DNA from: Tanytarsus gracilentus
Lineage: Eukaryota > Arthropoda > Insecta > Diptera > Chironomidae
NCBI GenBank assembly: GCA_038502055.1
Contig: JAXRKN010000045.1
Span: 7,243,501 to 7,307,500, forward strand
Direction of reading: 5' to 3'
DNA length: 64,000 nt
A program made the translations under genes and the position numbers. Positions 14,101 through 25,586 of this stretch are shown here, piece after piece; positions within the stretch are counted from its first letter, which is position 1; every line of letters begins with the position of its first letter. The notes beneath the pieces were generated by a model. It was not told the origin of the DNA, did no database searches, and was given only the letters and a program-made list of their open reading frames with translations.

Positions 14101-17100
14101 ATAAATTCGTGTGATAAAAATGTTTATGAAAATTGTGCCACAAGGGTCACTCACTCAATATTCTAGCAAAGCATTCTCCCCCACTTATTGCTTCGCATTT
14201 ACTTTTACTGAGTGCGTTTGGCTTCTGAGAACATTTCGGCTCTGAATTAGAATTGCAAATGACACACTCCTCGTCCTTTCGAACGGAATTTGAATTGCAA
14301 TTGTTCGTGGAACATGATGAGCATAAAATTGCTGAAGTGTCGTTACATGTTGCTTGATTTGATTGAATTTGGTCAGATAAGCATCCTCGTTTAGTTGGAT
14401 TGTCTGGAATTTTTAATTTAATTAAGTTTAAAAATAATTTAAAATATTTCCTTACATCCAGTGAAAATTGTCACACATTTGTCGTCTTTTAGGTATTTAA
14501 CGCATGGTTTAGAAGTTAAATTTTTACATCCATTTAAATCACTGCATGTAAAGCATTGATGTCGATCAGTTGGATAGTTTTCAATATTACATTTATCAAA
14601 ACTATTGCAAGATTTACACAAGTTAGTTTCAGTACATTCAACACCGAGTAAATCTTCAAGACAACCTCTTGAGAGGTCGCCAGATAAAATTCTTGTGTAG
14701 CAGGTCGATGCGCAAACTTTTGTGGTTGAAACGAATGCTGGATTAAGTACACAATCAGGATCATGTGCTGAATTGCATGAAACACAAATTCGATCAGTTT
14801 TAGACGAGATTTTATTGCAGTTTGATCCCGAACATTGGATGCAGTTACTTAAGTTTTGATCGCAATACTTTTTATTGATTAAAGTCGTCGAACAACCTCT
14901 TTCGATCACTTTATTTTTACTGTCAAAAGCAGTAACGCATTTTTCACCACTTCCAGCTATTTCACAAAAGTCGACATTATTTTCTGTTGGTGTACATCCA
15001 TTAATGCATTTATAACATGAGAGTCGATTCTTCATTGGATATTTGACTTCATTGCAGTGATCTCCATCACAAACTAAACAATTTCCAGTTCCATTAACAT
15101 TTTTATCGCAAAGACTTGAATTTATAAATTTATCAGCACATCCTCGAACAGTTTCACCTTTTGAATTGATACCGACATAACAGCTTGAAGTGCATTCAAC
15201 AATATCAGCTGGATAGTTTAATTCTCTAAAGCATGAAATTCCTTCACACTGATAACATTTATTTCCTCTTCTCTTCACGTCTGTATTGCAATTTTTCGAT
15301 GTACATTTAGAGCATGTCAGTGATGTTGAATCATCACAAAGTTTTTGAGTTCCTTCAGCTGCGTCGCTGTAACAATTTCGATAATTCACTTGATTGTTCT
15401 TATCGTAAGTTGTGATGCAAGCTTGCTTCTGCTGATTGTAAAGTGAGCAATATTTAGTTTTAGCCGTTAAACATTCAACTCCAACACATGATAAGCATGA
15501 GAGTCTATCAGATGGAATTAAAATGTTGTTGCAAATATCGCCAGTGCAAGAAGTGCAAGATGATCCAGTACAGCTTTCATCAACTAAACAACCTTTCTTC
15601 ACAGAACTCCAAGAGTTGACTACTTCAAGTTTTGAGTAGCATTGATTTGTGCTACAAGCTTTAATTGGAGGATTTGTGTATGATGAGACACAATTTGGAT
15701 CAGTTTTAGAATCACACGAGACGCAGTAAAACTTTTCATTCAATGAAACTTGAGTGTTGCAATTGTTGAGGTTGCATTTGATGCAAGACGTGTCACTGCA
15801 GTTACTAGCGACTGTTGATGAACATCCTCGCTCCTTTACATTTCCTGAATCAAAAATTGTCACGCAACTTTCACCTGTCGAATAAATTTCACAGAATCTA
15901 GATTTTGCTCTTAAATTTTCAACACAATCAGATCCACTGCATTTAACGCACATTTTTCTATTGACCACTGGATATGCGACTTCATTACAATAATCACCAG
16001 TGCAAGTCATGCAAGTTCCGTTAACATTTTGATTACACAAAGCTGAATTTGTAAATTTATCAGCACATCCCCGAACAGTTTCACCTTTTGAATTGATTCC
16101 GACATAACAGCTTGAAGTGCAATCAACAATATCAGCTGGATAATTTAAATCTTTAAAACATGAAACCCCTTCACACTGATAACATTTATTTCCTCTTCTG
16201 ACAACGTCTTTATTACAATTATTTGAAGTGCACTTGGTGCAAGTTAGTGATGTTGAATCGTCGCATAAACTTTGAGTTCCTAACGCGGCATCACTATAAC
16301 AATTTCTGTAACTCACTTGAGCTTTTTCGTTGTAGATTGTAATGCAAGATTGATTATTTTTATTGTAAAGTGAGCAATATTTGGTTGAGTTTGAAGAACA
16401 TTCACTGCCGACACATGATAAGCATGAAAGTCGGTTAGTTGGATAAAGAATGTTATTACAAAGATCGCCAGAGCAAAGTGAGCAAGATGATCCAGTGCAA
16501 CTTTCATCAGCAACGCAACCTTTTTTAACTGAACTCCAAGTTCCTTGAGTGATGAGCTTCGAATAACATTGATTGCTACTGCAAGCTTTAACATGTGGTG
16601 AAATTGTTTTACTAACACAAGTTGGATCATTTTCGGAATCACAAGAGACACAGTAAAAGGTTTCACTCAAAGTTAAATGGGTGTTGCAATTATTAAAGCT
16701 GCATTTAACGCAAGAACCGTCAGTACAATTATTATTAACAGATGATGAACATCCTCGCTCTCGAACACGATTGCTCGTATCGAAAATCGTGACACAACTT
16801 TCTGATGAAGTTAAAACCTCACAAAATTCTGATTTCTCATCTAAATTTTCATCGCAATCTCTTCCACTGCATTTAATGCACATTTTTCGATTTGCTGTAG
16901 GATACAAAATGCCATTGCAGTAATCATCAGAGCAAGTCATGCAAGTTGAATTTTGAGAGCCGCAAGAACTTGAGGTTGTGATAGCATTAGCGCAATCCCT
17001 CACAATTTCACCTCTCGCATTAAGTCCAACATAACAGTTTGACTCACAATCAACTAAATCCGCTAAAGATGGATTGAAGCATGAAATACCGGAACATTTA

Positions 17101-20100
17101 AAGCATTTATTGCCGCGACGTTTGACATCGAAATTGCAAAGATTTCCTTTACATTTTGTGCACTCTAAATTTGTTGATTGATCGCAAACATCTCGAGTTC
17201 CTTCAGGAGCATCCGCAAAGCAGTCTCGATAAATAACTTGATTGCTTTCACCATAGAATGTAACACAAGCTTCATTTGGAACAAACTGACTGCAAATTTT
17301 GTTCGTGAGTAATTTTAAACATTCTTCGTTTCTACAGCTGTAGCATGAAATTCGATTCGAGGGCACAAGTTGATTGTTGCAGTTTTTACCTGAATTAAAA
17401 TTTGAAAATTATTCAATCGCATAAAAGTTATGCAATGAAATTAAATATTTCGCCTTAAAGTTATGCAACAATTTTTTACCTCTGCATGAACCACATCCAT
17501 TTGCTGCACTACATCCACCAGTCAAGTCGGCCAAGCATCCCCTCTCGACTCTTGCCCCAAATTCATTTTCATACTGAATAAATCTCGAGTAGCACGAGTC
17601 ACTGCTGCATCTTTTCTCCATTTTTGAATTAGCTTTCAAGCAATTTGAATCCTTAATCGAATTGCAACCGATACAGAAATTATTTTTATTTTTAGAATCG
17701 TCCTTGTTGCATTTGTCGTAGGAGCATGTTAGACATGTTGAGTTAGTGCAATATGAGGAGAGAGTTGATAAACATCCTCGATGACTTAAAACATTTTCAG
17801 TTTGTGAGAAAATTGAAACACATTTTTCATTTGCGCTGAATGTCGGACAATATTCGAGATTATCCTCAATGGCTTCGCAATTAATTCCAGAACATGTGTG
17901 GCATCTTAAACGTCCATTTTTAGGATGAAGAATTGCATTGCAAAAATCACCTTTGCAAACGTAGCAACTGCTCGAAATTTCTTCATCACTCGTGCAGAGT
18001 TGAGAACTGGAAAAATCACTCGCACAACCACGAACTGCTTCACCATTTTCTAATAAATAATTAAATTAACTTAATTTTATGAATTCCACAAATTTTATAA
18101 TCACCATTTAATCCAATGTAACAATCCGATCGGCAATTCACAATGGGTGCATTAAATTTAACCGGATCGATGCATTCGGAACCTTGACATTGAAAACATT
18201 TTTGTCCTTCTTGCTTTGCGTCCACATTGCAATTTTCACCAGAGCATTTTCGACAGTTCAAATAATTTTCATCGTCACAAAGCTCACGGGTTGGAGTTTT
18301 GAGGTCTGAGTAACAGCTTTTGAGCAAAACTTCTCCTTCTGAATGATTGAGAAAGTAATAAAAATTTTAAATTAAATTCGCACATTGACGCACATTTTTG
18401 AATTTTTGAGCAATTTTTAGAGACCTTTAAATTTTCACTAAAAATATTTTAAATCTCACCTTCATCATAAAATGAAATGCACTCATTCGTTCCATGGACA
18501 CTGCAGTATTCACTTTTTGGTGATTTACAGTCGGTATCATAGCAACTTAAGCACTTGTAGCGGTTTGATGGAAAAAGCTGATTATTGCAGTTGTTTGAAG
18601 TGCACTCAACGCAGTCATTGTTGTCACATGAAAATGATCCACTTGGAATGCAGCCTCGACTTGCATACAAACCTGGGGTGTCGGTTTCCGTGTCGTTATC
18701 TGAGAGAATTGAATTGTGATTACAGATAGCGCCAGTAAAAAAACTTTGAAGTCATAACTTACAATAAGTGAGTCGTGTAAAGCATCCGACAGTACTTTCG
18801 CATGTTGTTTGAGATTCCAAAATATATCCGCAATTGTGTTCGCCATTATTTTGTGAATCGCATTCGATGCAGGTCATGCTGTGAGTTGAATCTAATTTTG
18901 AGAGGATGTAAAGGACTGATGGTTAAAATTAATGGATTCACTTAATTAAAAATTTTCAAAGTTGATCAAAATTTATTTTATAAAGAAAAATTAAGCACTA
19001 ATTTTTTATTAGCTTTTTGGTACTTTTTAGATTTTTGCCATTTTTTATTCAAGCAAATTTTTATTTTTTCATTAATTCTCACCAAAATTAATTAAAAACA
19101 CTAAAAGAAAAATTAATTTCACAAAAGATTCCATAATTTTTTAATCCTTTTCACTTTTTAATTTTTCACCACTTTGAAATATTTTCCACGACTTAAAGCC
19201 AAAGCGACAATTCTATCAACTTTATATAGTATTCCGATGAAAGCACTTAAGGAAAATTTTATCGATTTTTTATTTGCAATCTGATAACATCTGTAAACTA
19301 AAGCAACATAACACGATTAGAATTAAGTAACAGTTTTTTATTTAAAAAATCTCATAAATCACAGAAAAAAAAAATCAATATGCTCAAAATCATCGGAACT
19401 CCGACGATCGTGACATCATTTCCTTCAATCCAAAGTCAATTTCTATTCATCGATAAGACTTTATTAAATTATCATCTCAAGATGCGTGTCGCACGTCGAG
19501 TTTCGAAGTTTATGAACTTCGGATAGGAAAACTTTCTTCTTTTCCTATCAATACACGTCGTCGCGTGTGCATGTCGAGTAGTGAGACAGTCATAATCTTA
19601 GTCATAATAAAGCGAATGAGAAGGAAAATATTGATTTACTCGTCAAATTTTAATGACACGCCTTTGATTGTTGTGAACTTTAAAGAATTTGAAAAGTTTT
19701 GTATTGAAAATTTTTAAATTACTTTTTTATTTTTTTTAATTTTCTTTAAAAATTTATAAATTAAAAAAAACTTAAAAATTAAACTTTTAAAATATATTTT
19801 TCAAACCCTTTCAAGACGATTTTTCACTCTTTACATAACCTTTTAAATCTACAGTGAAAATCCATTAATTTCACTCAAGTTTTTTCCTTCATATCATTGC
19901 ATTGATACATAGATCAATTGCCACAAAAATCCCTCACCACCACCAACCCAAATCTCACGTCGAATTATTCCATTTATTATTCATGATCAGCCGACGAAAA
20001 AAAGTCAAAGTGAAAATTCGTGAACACGTGTACGACGATGATGAATAACGATAAACTTCTCTACAGCTTTTCCCTACTAAAAGGCAATAAATTTAAATGT

Positions 20101-22158
20101 TGAAACGTGAAAGCGTGCAAGTGAAAATCTCTAAGCATAAATCTTTTCCTGAGCTTAAGAATTTTTATTTAATTTTTTACAAAGCGAGCGTGAAATTTGT
20201 TAATGAAAAACAAAAAAAAGACAATTTGCGACTAATCGTTTGAGATTTTTGTCCCAGAAAGGTAATTAAATAGCCTTAAGGAAATCTCTCTATGAGAAAA
20301 ATCCACCATTGAGTGATTTATTACATTGCCGACGAATTTCATTGTCATGGCAGAGAGAAATCTGCTCATTGTCATCATCTTCCGAGGATATTTTTCCTTC
20401 TCATTTTATGCGTTAGCTTAGCAAGAGTAATGAGAGAAATTTAAGAAAAAATCCACATGACTTCAAATTTGGGTGACGCTTTAAAAAGTTTTAAAAAATT
20501 TGAAAATTCTTAAAAAGCCTTGGAAGATTTTAAAGACCTTTATATGCGCCTTAGAGTTAATAAATTTCTTAAAAATCTTTAAATGATCTCAAATCATTAG
20601 TTTTTCAACCATCGTTAAAAATAATTTTTAAAATCTTTTATTCAATATAAAAATCCAACTTTATCAAACCGTCTGACTCATTTCCGTTTATTCTCAATTG
20701 AATAAAGTTCAAAAAACTCTCAAAAATACTTACGACAAAATATCGAACAATCAGATTAAACTCATTTATGTCTTTTCCCATAAAAAATCGCCTTTTCATG
20801 CATTTAAATGAGATGTAGATGAGAGTGGCAGAAATTGAATCACTTAGGCTCAAATAGCCCGGTAGGATATTTACCGAAATTTGCTGAAAAAACTTCTTTC
20901 TCCCTCGACCAATGATGAATGCTTTATTACCTCACATTAAGCTTCTCTCTTCAAGAGGGTGAAAAAGAAAAACTTTTTTCCTGTAAATAAATGTCAGCAA
21001 AATGTTTAAAGGTGTGGACGCTAGATTTTTTTTAAATTAATTTTCTAATAATATTTTAAATAAAATTTTTTAAAAATTTAATAAAAAAATTTCGAGGGTC
21101 CATCGCTTGACAACAAACCCATAAATTATTCCTCACACGCGTCCACTAAATTTTTTTCGTATAATTTATAGACTCGATGTCTTCGTTCAATTTATCAATA
21201 ATCGCAATAATTGTCTCACTTCTCTACTTCATCATCTGCTGTCTGATACCTGAATCGCCGGGCTATCAACGCTACTGTGAGATGAAGCGAGAGCACAGCT
21301 ATGATTTTGAGAAGGCGACAAAGATGAACAGCAATTTGTGGAACGAAGAAGATTTACAGCCGAAATCAATTTTCGATTTATTTGATGAGCTCAAAAAGCG
21401 AAATGTCATTTCGCTGGTTGGATTGATCCTGGTCGAGCAGTTGATTGGTGGAATCAGCATTTTATTTTATATGAATCACTTTGCTCAGTTGACGGGTGAG
21501 TGAAATTATTTTAAAATTTCTTTAACTTTAATTAAATTTTTTTCAAGGTGGCGCGTTGTCAACCACATGGACAGTCAGAGCCGTAGGCCTTTCATTAATA
21601 CTCGCCATTCCCCTATCAAACCTAATCAAATTCACATCAATTGAATCCACAAAGCGACAAATTGTAATCAGCTCAGTGACAATTATAGTCTGCATGCTAA
21701 CCTTGGCCTCGGTTTGCATTGCGGAAGGTCTCGCGGGACAAAAAATTCTCTCCGACATTCGACATCTTCTTCCAGTGCCAATTTTCGTCATTGTGACTTT
21801 CTTCCACGTGGCTGGAATTACCAGAAATTTATGGATTTTAGTGCAACAAATTTTATCGTCATTTGCATTGCAATTGCACTTGCGTGTGTTTAGTGTGACT
21901 CTGTCGTGGCTGGTGATATTCGGAATCACTAAAATTCTTCCACAACTTCTTTATTTAATCGGTGTCGGCTACCTTTATGCCTACAGCGTCATTTTAATGA
22001 TCGTAATTCTCTTAATGCTCAATAAAATTATCCCAAGTGAGCTAAATTTAGAAGCGGGCGAGCCAAGTCCAATAATCAATAGTCTCACGTCCTCCTCGTG
22101 TGAGCAAACACCTCAAGCGTCCCAAAACTCATCACGCGACGAAATTATAGTGATTTAA
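8164..22158 (+). CDS. Divergent SLC2-like sugar transporter (MFS), six exons
   Basis: Exons 8164-8275, 8652-8740, 8827-8990, 9294-9472, 21172-21495 and 21548-22158 join in frame to 492 aa, the usual length for this family. About 12 hydrophobic segments predict a plasma-membrane facilitator. Family marks visible are the RVFGGLGSG...APTYMKE region after TM4 and PESP at the end of TM6. The exon 4-5 junction falls inside TM5 and reads naturally across. Oddities: the loop 2-3 GRR/K motif, the TM7 QQLSG motif (here EQLIGG) and the C-terminal PETKG (here PSELN) are all degraded, so sugar transport is not assured. It could be an orphan or Tret1-like paralogue with another substrate. Intron 4 is 11.7 kb and hosts two other genes. 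ATG 8164 precedes a short cytoplasmic N-terminus; AATAAA lies at 22365. Confidence 0.85.
9473..11411 (+). other. First part of the transporter's long intron 4
   Basis: Starts with the donor GTGAGT at 9473. It is AT-rich with no exon recognised before the nested peptide gene. The small frames at 10228-10886 are A/T-rich and lack splice or protein features. Confidence 0.5.
11412..11722 (+). CDS. Small secreted Ala-rich peptide, two exons
   Basis: Exons 11412-11542 and 11596-11722 encode 85 aa; the 53-nt intron has GTAAAA...TTCTTAG ends. The start MKVIFAILVLIITLLSFVAS is a clear signal peptide. The mature part has a Pro-rich stretch (KPNPQFDPSNYDLSGPPPPG), a CMC motif at the exon junction, then an Ala/Gln-rich region with two copies of a 10-residue repeat AAKLAxESQA, encoded by a perfect-period 30-bp tandem repeat. 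Without splicing the frame would stop at codon 45 in TGGTAA, which is also the donor. AATAAA is at 11780-11785. It is nested on the same strand in the transporter intron. Function unknown; a short amphipathic helix is plausible. I do not recognise the family. Confidence 0.7.
11723..13570. other. Intron spacer between the two nested genes
   Basis: Apart from the poly(A) signal, nothing is recognised. The minus-strand frames at 12146-12391 and 12483-12890 lack splice context, compositional contrast and family resemblance. The region contains the 3' flank of the minus-strand Ly6-type gene, with AATAAA on the minus strand at 13555-13560, about 10 nt past its stop. Confidence 0.5.
11780..11785 (+). 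terminator. Poly(A) signal of the nested peptide gene
   Basis: AATAAA 58 nt after the stop codon of the small secreted peptide. Confidence 0.55.
13571..19134 (-). CDS. Giant tandem Ly6/DUF753-type cysteine-rich surface protein, nine exons
   Basis: Minus-strand exons: 19134-19083, 18891-18763, 18699-18460, 18338-18105, 18049-17480, 17389-14456, 14403-14155, 14090-13824 and 13758-13571. They sum to 4863 nt (1620 aa). Every intron is phase 1, typical of exchangeable extracellular modules. Exon 1 gives a signal peptide (MESFVKLIFLLVFLINF). I count about 20 modules of 75-85 aa, each starting C-x2-C and most ending CN, like Ly6/uPAR three-finger domains; the arrangement recalls the insect DUF753 repeat proteins. 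The end has a small-residue patch (SSGKK), then a hydrophobic tail with no charged cytoplasmic end, which suggests GPI anchoring. The 2.9-kb exon holds a recently amplified four-module block. It lies on the strand opposite its host transporter. Role unknown; a secreted or cuticle/cell-surface protein is the inference. Confidence 0.85.
19221..19231 (-). promoter_or_regulatory. TATA box of the Ly6-type gene
   Basis: On the minus strand the sequence reads ACTATATAAAG, about 90 bp upstream of the ATG at 19134. This is a good TATA match placed for a short 5' UTR. No clear initiator was fixed. Confidence 0.55.
19232..21171. other. Distal part of transporter intron 4
   Basis: AT-rich intron sequence between the nested Ly6-type gene promoter and exon 5 of the transporter, with acceptor ...TTTATAG at 21171. 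The minus-strand 71-aa frame at 20638-20853 is low-complexity and not supported. Confidence 0.5.
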
Positions 22159-22364
22159 GAATGTTTGGCTGCAAATTTAATTTTTTATTTTAAATTGTTC
22201 CAAATTTTTTTCAATGAAGTGTAACAAAAATGTACAAGACTGAATTTGATGACAACACGATGGAATATTTGCTCGTTCATCAATTGGAGAAGAAATAAGA
22301 TAAATAGCTGACAAATCTATTCGATAGAAATTCTTTCATGCTTCCATAACTTAATTTTCAACAC

Positions 22365-22370
22365 AATAAA
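22365..22370 (+). terminator. Poly(A) signal of the transporter gene
   Basis: AATAAA about 207 nt after the stop codon at 22156-22158. Confidence 0.5.
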
Positions 22371-23907
22371 ATCTTCGGAATGTGAGGAGAAAATCAATTG
22401 TGATTATGCGAGGAGCGAGAGACATTTTTGTAGATGCCAGAGATATGTTTTTATTGTTGTTAGGATAAAGAGATTATTGTAAAGAAATGACATGAAAATA
22501 TGTGAAAAAAATATTAGATTTAGAAAATTAATCGAATTTATTTTTTGGAAAATAAAAAATATATTTAAAAAATTAATTTCCTAACTATTTTGGAATTTTA
22601 ATTTCAGAATTTTTAATAAAATTTTAGATTTTCTGAATATCTTCAGGAACTCAAATCCATTGCACAGGAGAAGAAAAACTTACAAGAAAAAGCAAGTTTG
22701 ACACCTGAAAATGTTAAAATAATTAACCTATTTTTATTTTTGTAAAACGTTTCATTTATTTTTTTACTCATAAATTTACTTTAATCTCTCATTTTTTATC
22801 ACATAAAATTCATTATTTTCTAACGAAAAAATGATTGATTAAAAGTTTCGAATGTATATTTTAATTATTTACTAAAGGCGTAAATTAAAATTCTTAAAAC
22901 AGTTCAACAAAAATAAATTTCATTTTCAGCAAAGACGCTGAAAAGTTTCTTAAAACTTTTCCATTATACGACTTAAATAGAAATCTTTTATAACTTTTCT
23001 ATCTTGAAGTTTTCCACAACAAATATTTACCATGTGTGTATAAATTTCTTCATATCTTATTTACAGTTTGAATGAAGCATTATTTTGCATTCTACAATAA
23101 AGTTTGTTGTTTCTCTTACAGTTTTTTCTTCACATGAATTTCTTCTTTATATTTTTATTATGAAATTTTTTGTTCTACATAAGTCCTTGCACACGAGACT
23201 CGTGAATGTGATGTTCGAGGAATGAGAAAAAAGTTGTCGAGAACTTTAAAAATAAATCTCACGTGATCAAGTATTTTAACGTTAAATTTTAAAAACTGAT
23301 CCAAAAGCGAACATAAACTTTTCCACTCTAAATTAAACTTTGTCCATGTTGTTAAACATTTTCAATTTAAATTCTATTTTTAAAACAAGCTGACTTTTTC
23401 TCTTCAATTAAGCAACAGAGTTAATTAAAAAATTTTATGACAATGCGAACTTTTTTCCAACCTCCATCTCGATTCACGACATAAATTTGTTCACAAGGGG
23501 TTGGAAACTCACAAAGTTTTTTTTTAAAATTATTGTGTTATTTTAAAAAATTCATATCCAAATATTATAAAAATATAAAAATTAATGGATAATGCTAGTG
23601 TTCCGCCCCTTTGTTAAACAATTTTCTCATCCTCGTGTTTGCAAATGTTTTGTGCGATGAAAAGTTACAAGCGATACATTTTTTAAGTATGACAGTAAAA
23701 AGTATAACAACACGAGTAGAGCAATTTTTTCTATCATGATTTTTATATACGATCTACATTAGAAAAAGATTTTCACTCTCTCGCTCTCGTCTAGTAAAAA
23801 AGAGAGACTCGAGTTGTACGTTTTGCAGAGTTTTTAGGCGCTTTAATTTTCCCCTTTTAATTTTACTGAAAAATTTCCTTTACAAAATTTTCCTTTGTTC
23901 AAGTTTA
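22371..23907. other. Intergenic, nothing recognised
   Basis: AT-rich spacer between the transporter 3' end and a TIR element. No exon, RNA gene or repeat of note seen. Confidence 0.45.
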
Positions 23908-24224
23908 TACCCTTGTGGCACAGAAAAGGAAAAATAAAGGAATTTTGATGGAACTTGCATGGAATCTTTCGGAACTTGCATGGAAAAAAATAACTTGACG
24001 GAAATTTGAAGGAATTTAATGGAACTTGACGGAATTTCAATGGAATTTCTGCGACCACTTTACCGGAAATTTGACGGAATTTGATGGAAAAAAAATCCTT
24101 CAAAATTCCATTGGATTTTTTAAGGAAAATTTTGGAATTCCATTGGAAAAGTATAGGAAATTTTTTCCATTTCTTTTCCACCAAATTTCTTATGGAAATC
24201 TTTAGGAATTTTATCGGAAAAAAA

Positions 24225-24765
24225 TATTCCATCAAAATTCCGTCATGTTCCGTTTAGGAAAAGTTGTGGAATTTTCAAGGAATTTATTTTCCATCAAAAT
24301 TCCGTCATGTTCCGTTTAGGAAAAGTTGTGGAATTTTAACGGAATTGTTTTCCATCAAAATTCCGTCAAGTTCCGTTAAGAAAAGTTGTGGAATTTTAAC
24401 GGAATTTATTTTCCATCAAAATTCCGTCATGTTCCGTTTAGGAAAATGTGGAATTTTAACGAATTTATTTCCATCAAAATTCCGTCATGTTCCGTTTGGG
24501 AAAGTTTGGAATTTTAACGGATTTATTTTCCATCAAAATTCGTCATGTTCCGTTTAGGAAAAATGTGGAATTTTAACGGAATTTATTTCATCAAAATTAT
24601 ATGTTCCGTTAAGAAGTTTTTTTAACATTTATTTTCCATCAAAATTCCGTCATGTTCCGTTTAGGAAAGTTGTGAATTTTAACGGAATTTATTTTCATTA
24701 AATTTCCGTCAATTTCCGTTTAGGAAACAGTTGGAATTTTCAAGGAATTTATTTTCCATCAAAAT
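24225..24765. repeat. 58-62-bp tandem array inside the TIR element
   Basis: About nine degenerating units share TTCCATCAAAATTCCGTCAT, GTTCCGTTTAGGAAAAG and GGAATTTTAACGGAATT. Units get shorter and more decayed rightwards (24540-24700). Confidence 0.85.
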
Positions 24766-24865
24766 TCCTTTAAATTTCAACGGATTTTTTTTGATTTCCA
24801 CGGATTCATTGGAAATTTATTGCTTAAATATTGCTTTTGCCAAAAATAATTTAATATATATTTTG

Positions 24866-24933
24866 GCTTCGTGACGGAATGGTAAAGCGGCGCAACGTGA
24901 TAAGGAGTCCTCGGTTCGAATCTCGGTGGAGCA
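24866..24933 (+). pseudogene. tRNA-derived sequence (pseudogene or SINE-like head)
   Basis: A B-box match GGTTCGAATCT sits 41 nt after a weaker A-box (TGACGGAATGG). The ends GCTTCGT and GTGGAGC can form a 7-bp acceptor stem, three pairs of it G-U, followed by an A discriminator. At 67 nt it is short and the T-stem is poorly paired (CTCGG against CTCGG), so a working tRNA is unlikely. An A-rich stretch follows, as in tRNA-derived retroposons. Confidence 0.45.
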
Positions 24934-25089
24934 AAAAAGATGTAAGTAAAAAATAAATAATTTCCTATAATTTCCAACACATTTCCAGAACTCAGAATCA
25001 GCTATGACAACGACTTCAAATGTTACCTCTTCAGGCCCAGGTAGGATCCAGAAGTGGGCCCGAGCTGCGAAGGATCCAAAAATTTATTT

Positions 25090-25420
25090 TTTTCTTATGG
25101 ATTCCATTAGTTATTTTTCCATTGGATTTCCATTGGATTTCCATCGGAAATGTGATGGATTCCGTAAGAATTTTGATGGATTCCATCGGAAATTTGATAG
25201 ATTCCATTGAATTTCCGACGGAATCTATCAAATTTCCGATGGATTCTATCGAATTTCCGATGGATTCCATCGGATTCCTTATAAATTCCATCGAATTTCC
25301 GACGGAATCTATCAAATTTCCGATGGATTCCATGGGATTTCCAACGGATTCCATCGGATTTCTTATGGAATCCATCGGAATTCTTATGGATTCCATCGGA
25401 TTCCGTTTTATTTCCATTAA
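25090..25420. repeat. Short-period array (GGATTCCATCGGAATT-like)
   Basis: Degenerate 15-18-bp units rich in GATTCCATCGGATTTC and TTCCGACGGAATCTATC. They create open frames in several frames on both strands, which are not genes. Confidence 0.8.
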
Positions 25421-25586
25421 AATTCCCATGTACGTAAATATTTACGTACGTTTTTTCATTTCCGATGGAAATTTTGATGGAAGAATTGTACCATTTTGCC
25501 CCTTTTTCCGACGGAATTTTTCCGTCAAGTTCCACCAAAATTCCAGTAAAGTTCCTACATTTTTCCTTTTCTGTGCTACAAGGGTA

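Larger units (their letters stand above)
23910..25584. mobile_element. TIR-bounded non-autonomous DNA element (TA target site)
   Basis: Begins CCCTTGTGGCACAGAAAAGG and ends with the inverse, with one mismatch over 26 bp. Both ends are flanked by TA (23908-23909 and 25585-25586), as for Tc1/mariner-type insertion. The interior is made of GGAATTT/TTCCGTC-rich simple arrays: roughly nine units of 58-62 bp at 24225-24765, and a 15-18-bp degenerate array (GGATTCCATCGGA...) at 25090-25420. A tRNA-like sequence lies between them. The open frames inside are by-products of the repeats. No transposase is visible, so it would need a helper in trans. Confidence 0.75.

Noticed and set aside
14133..14147. 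CCCTTGTGGCACA (minus strand) in a Ly6-gene intron, resembling the 23910 element TIR
   Set aside because: One 13-bp match without an opposite end or TA duplication in a 64-bp intron; probably chance.
16681..16923. Plus-strand and alternative-frame ORFs within the Ly6-type exon
   Set aside because: The minus-strand frame has the Cys-module pattern over 975 codons; the others are shadows.
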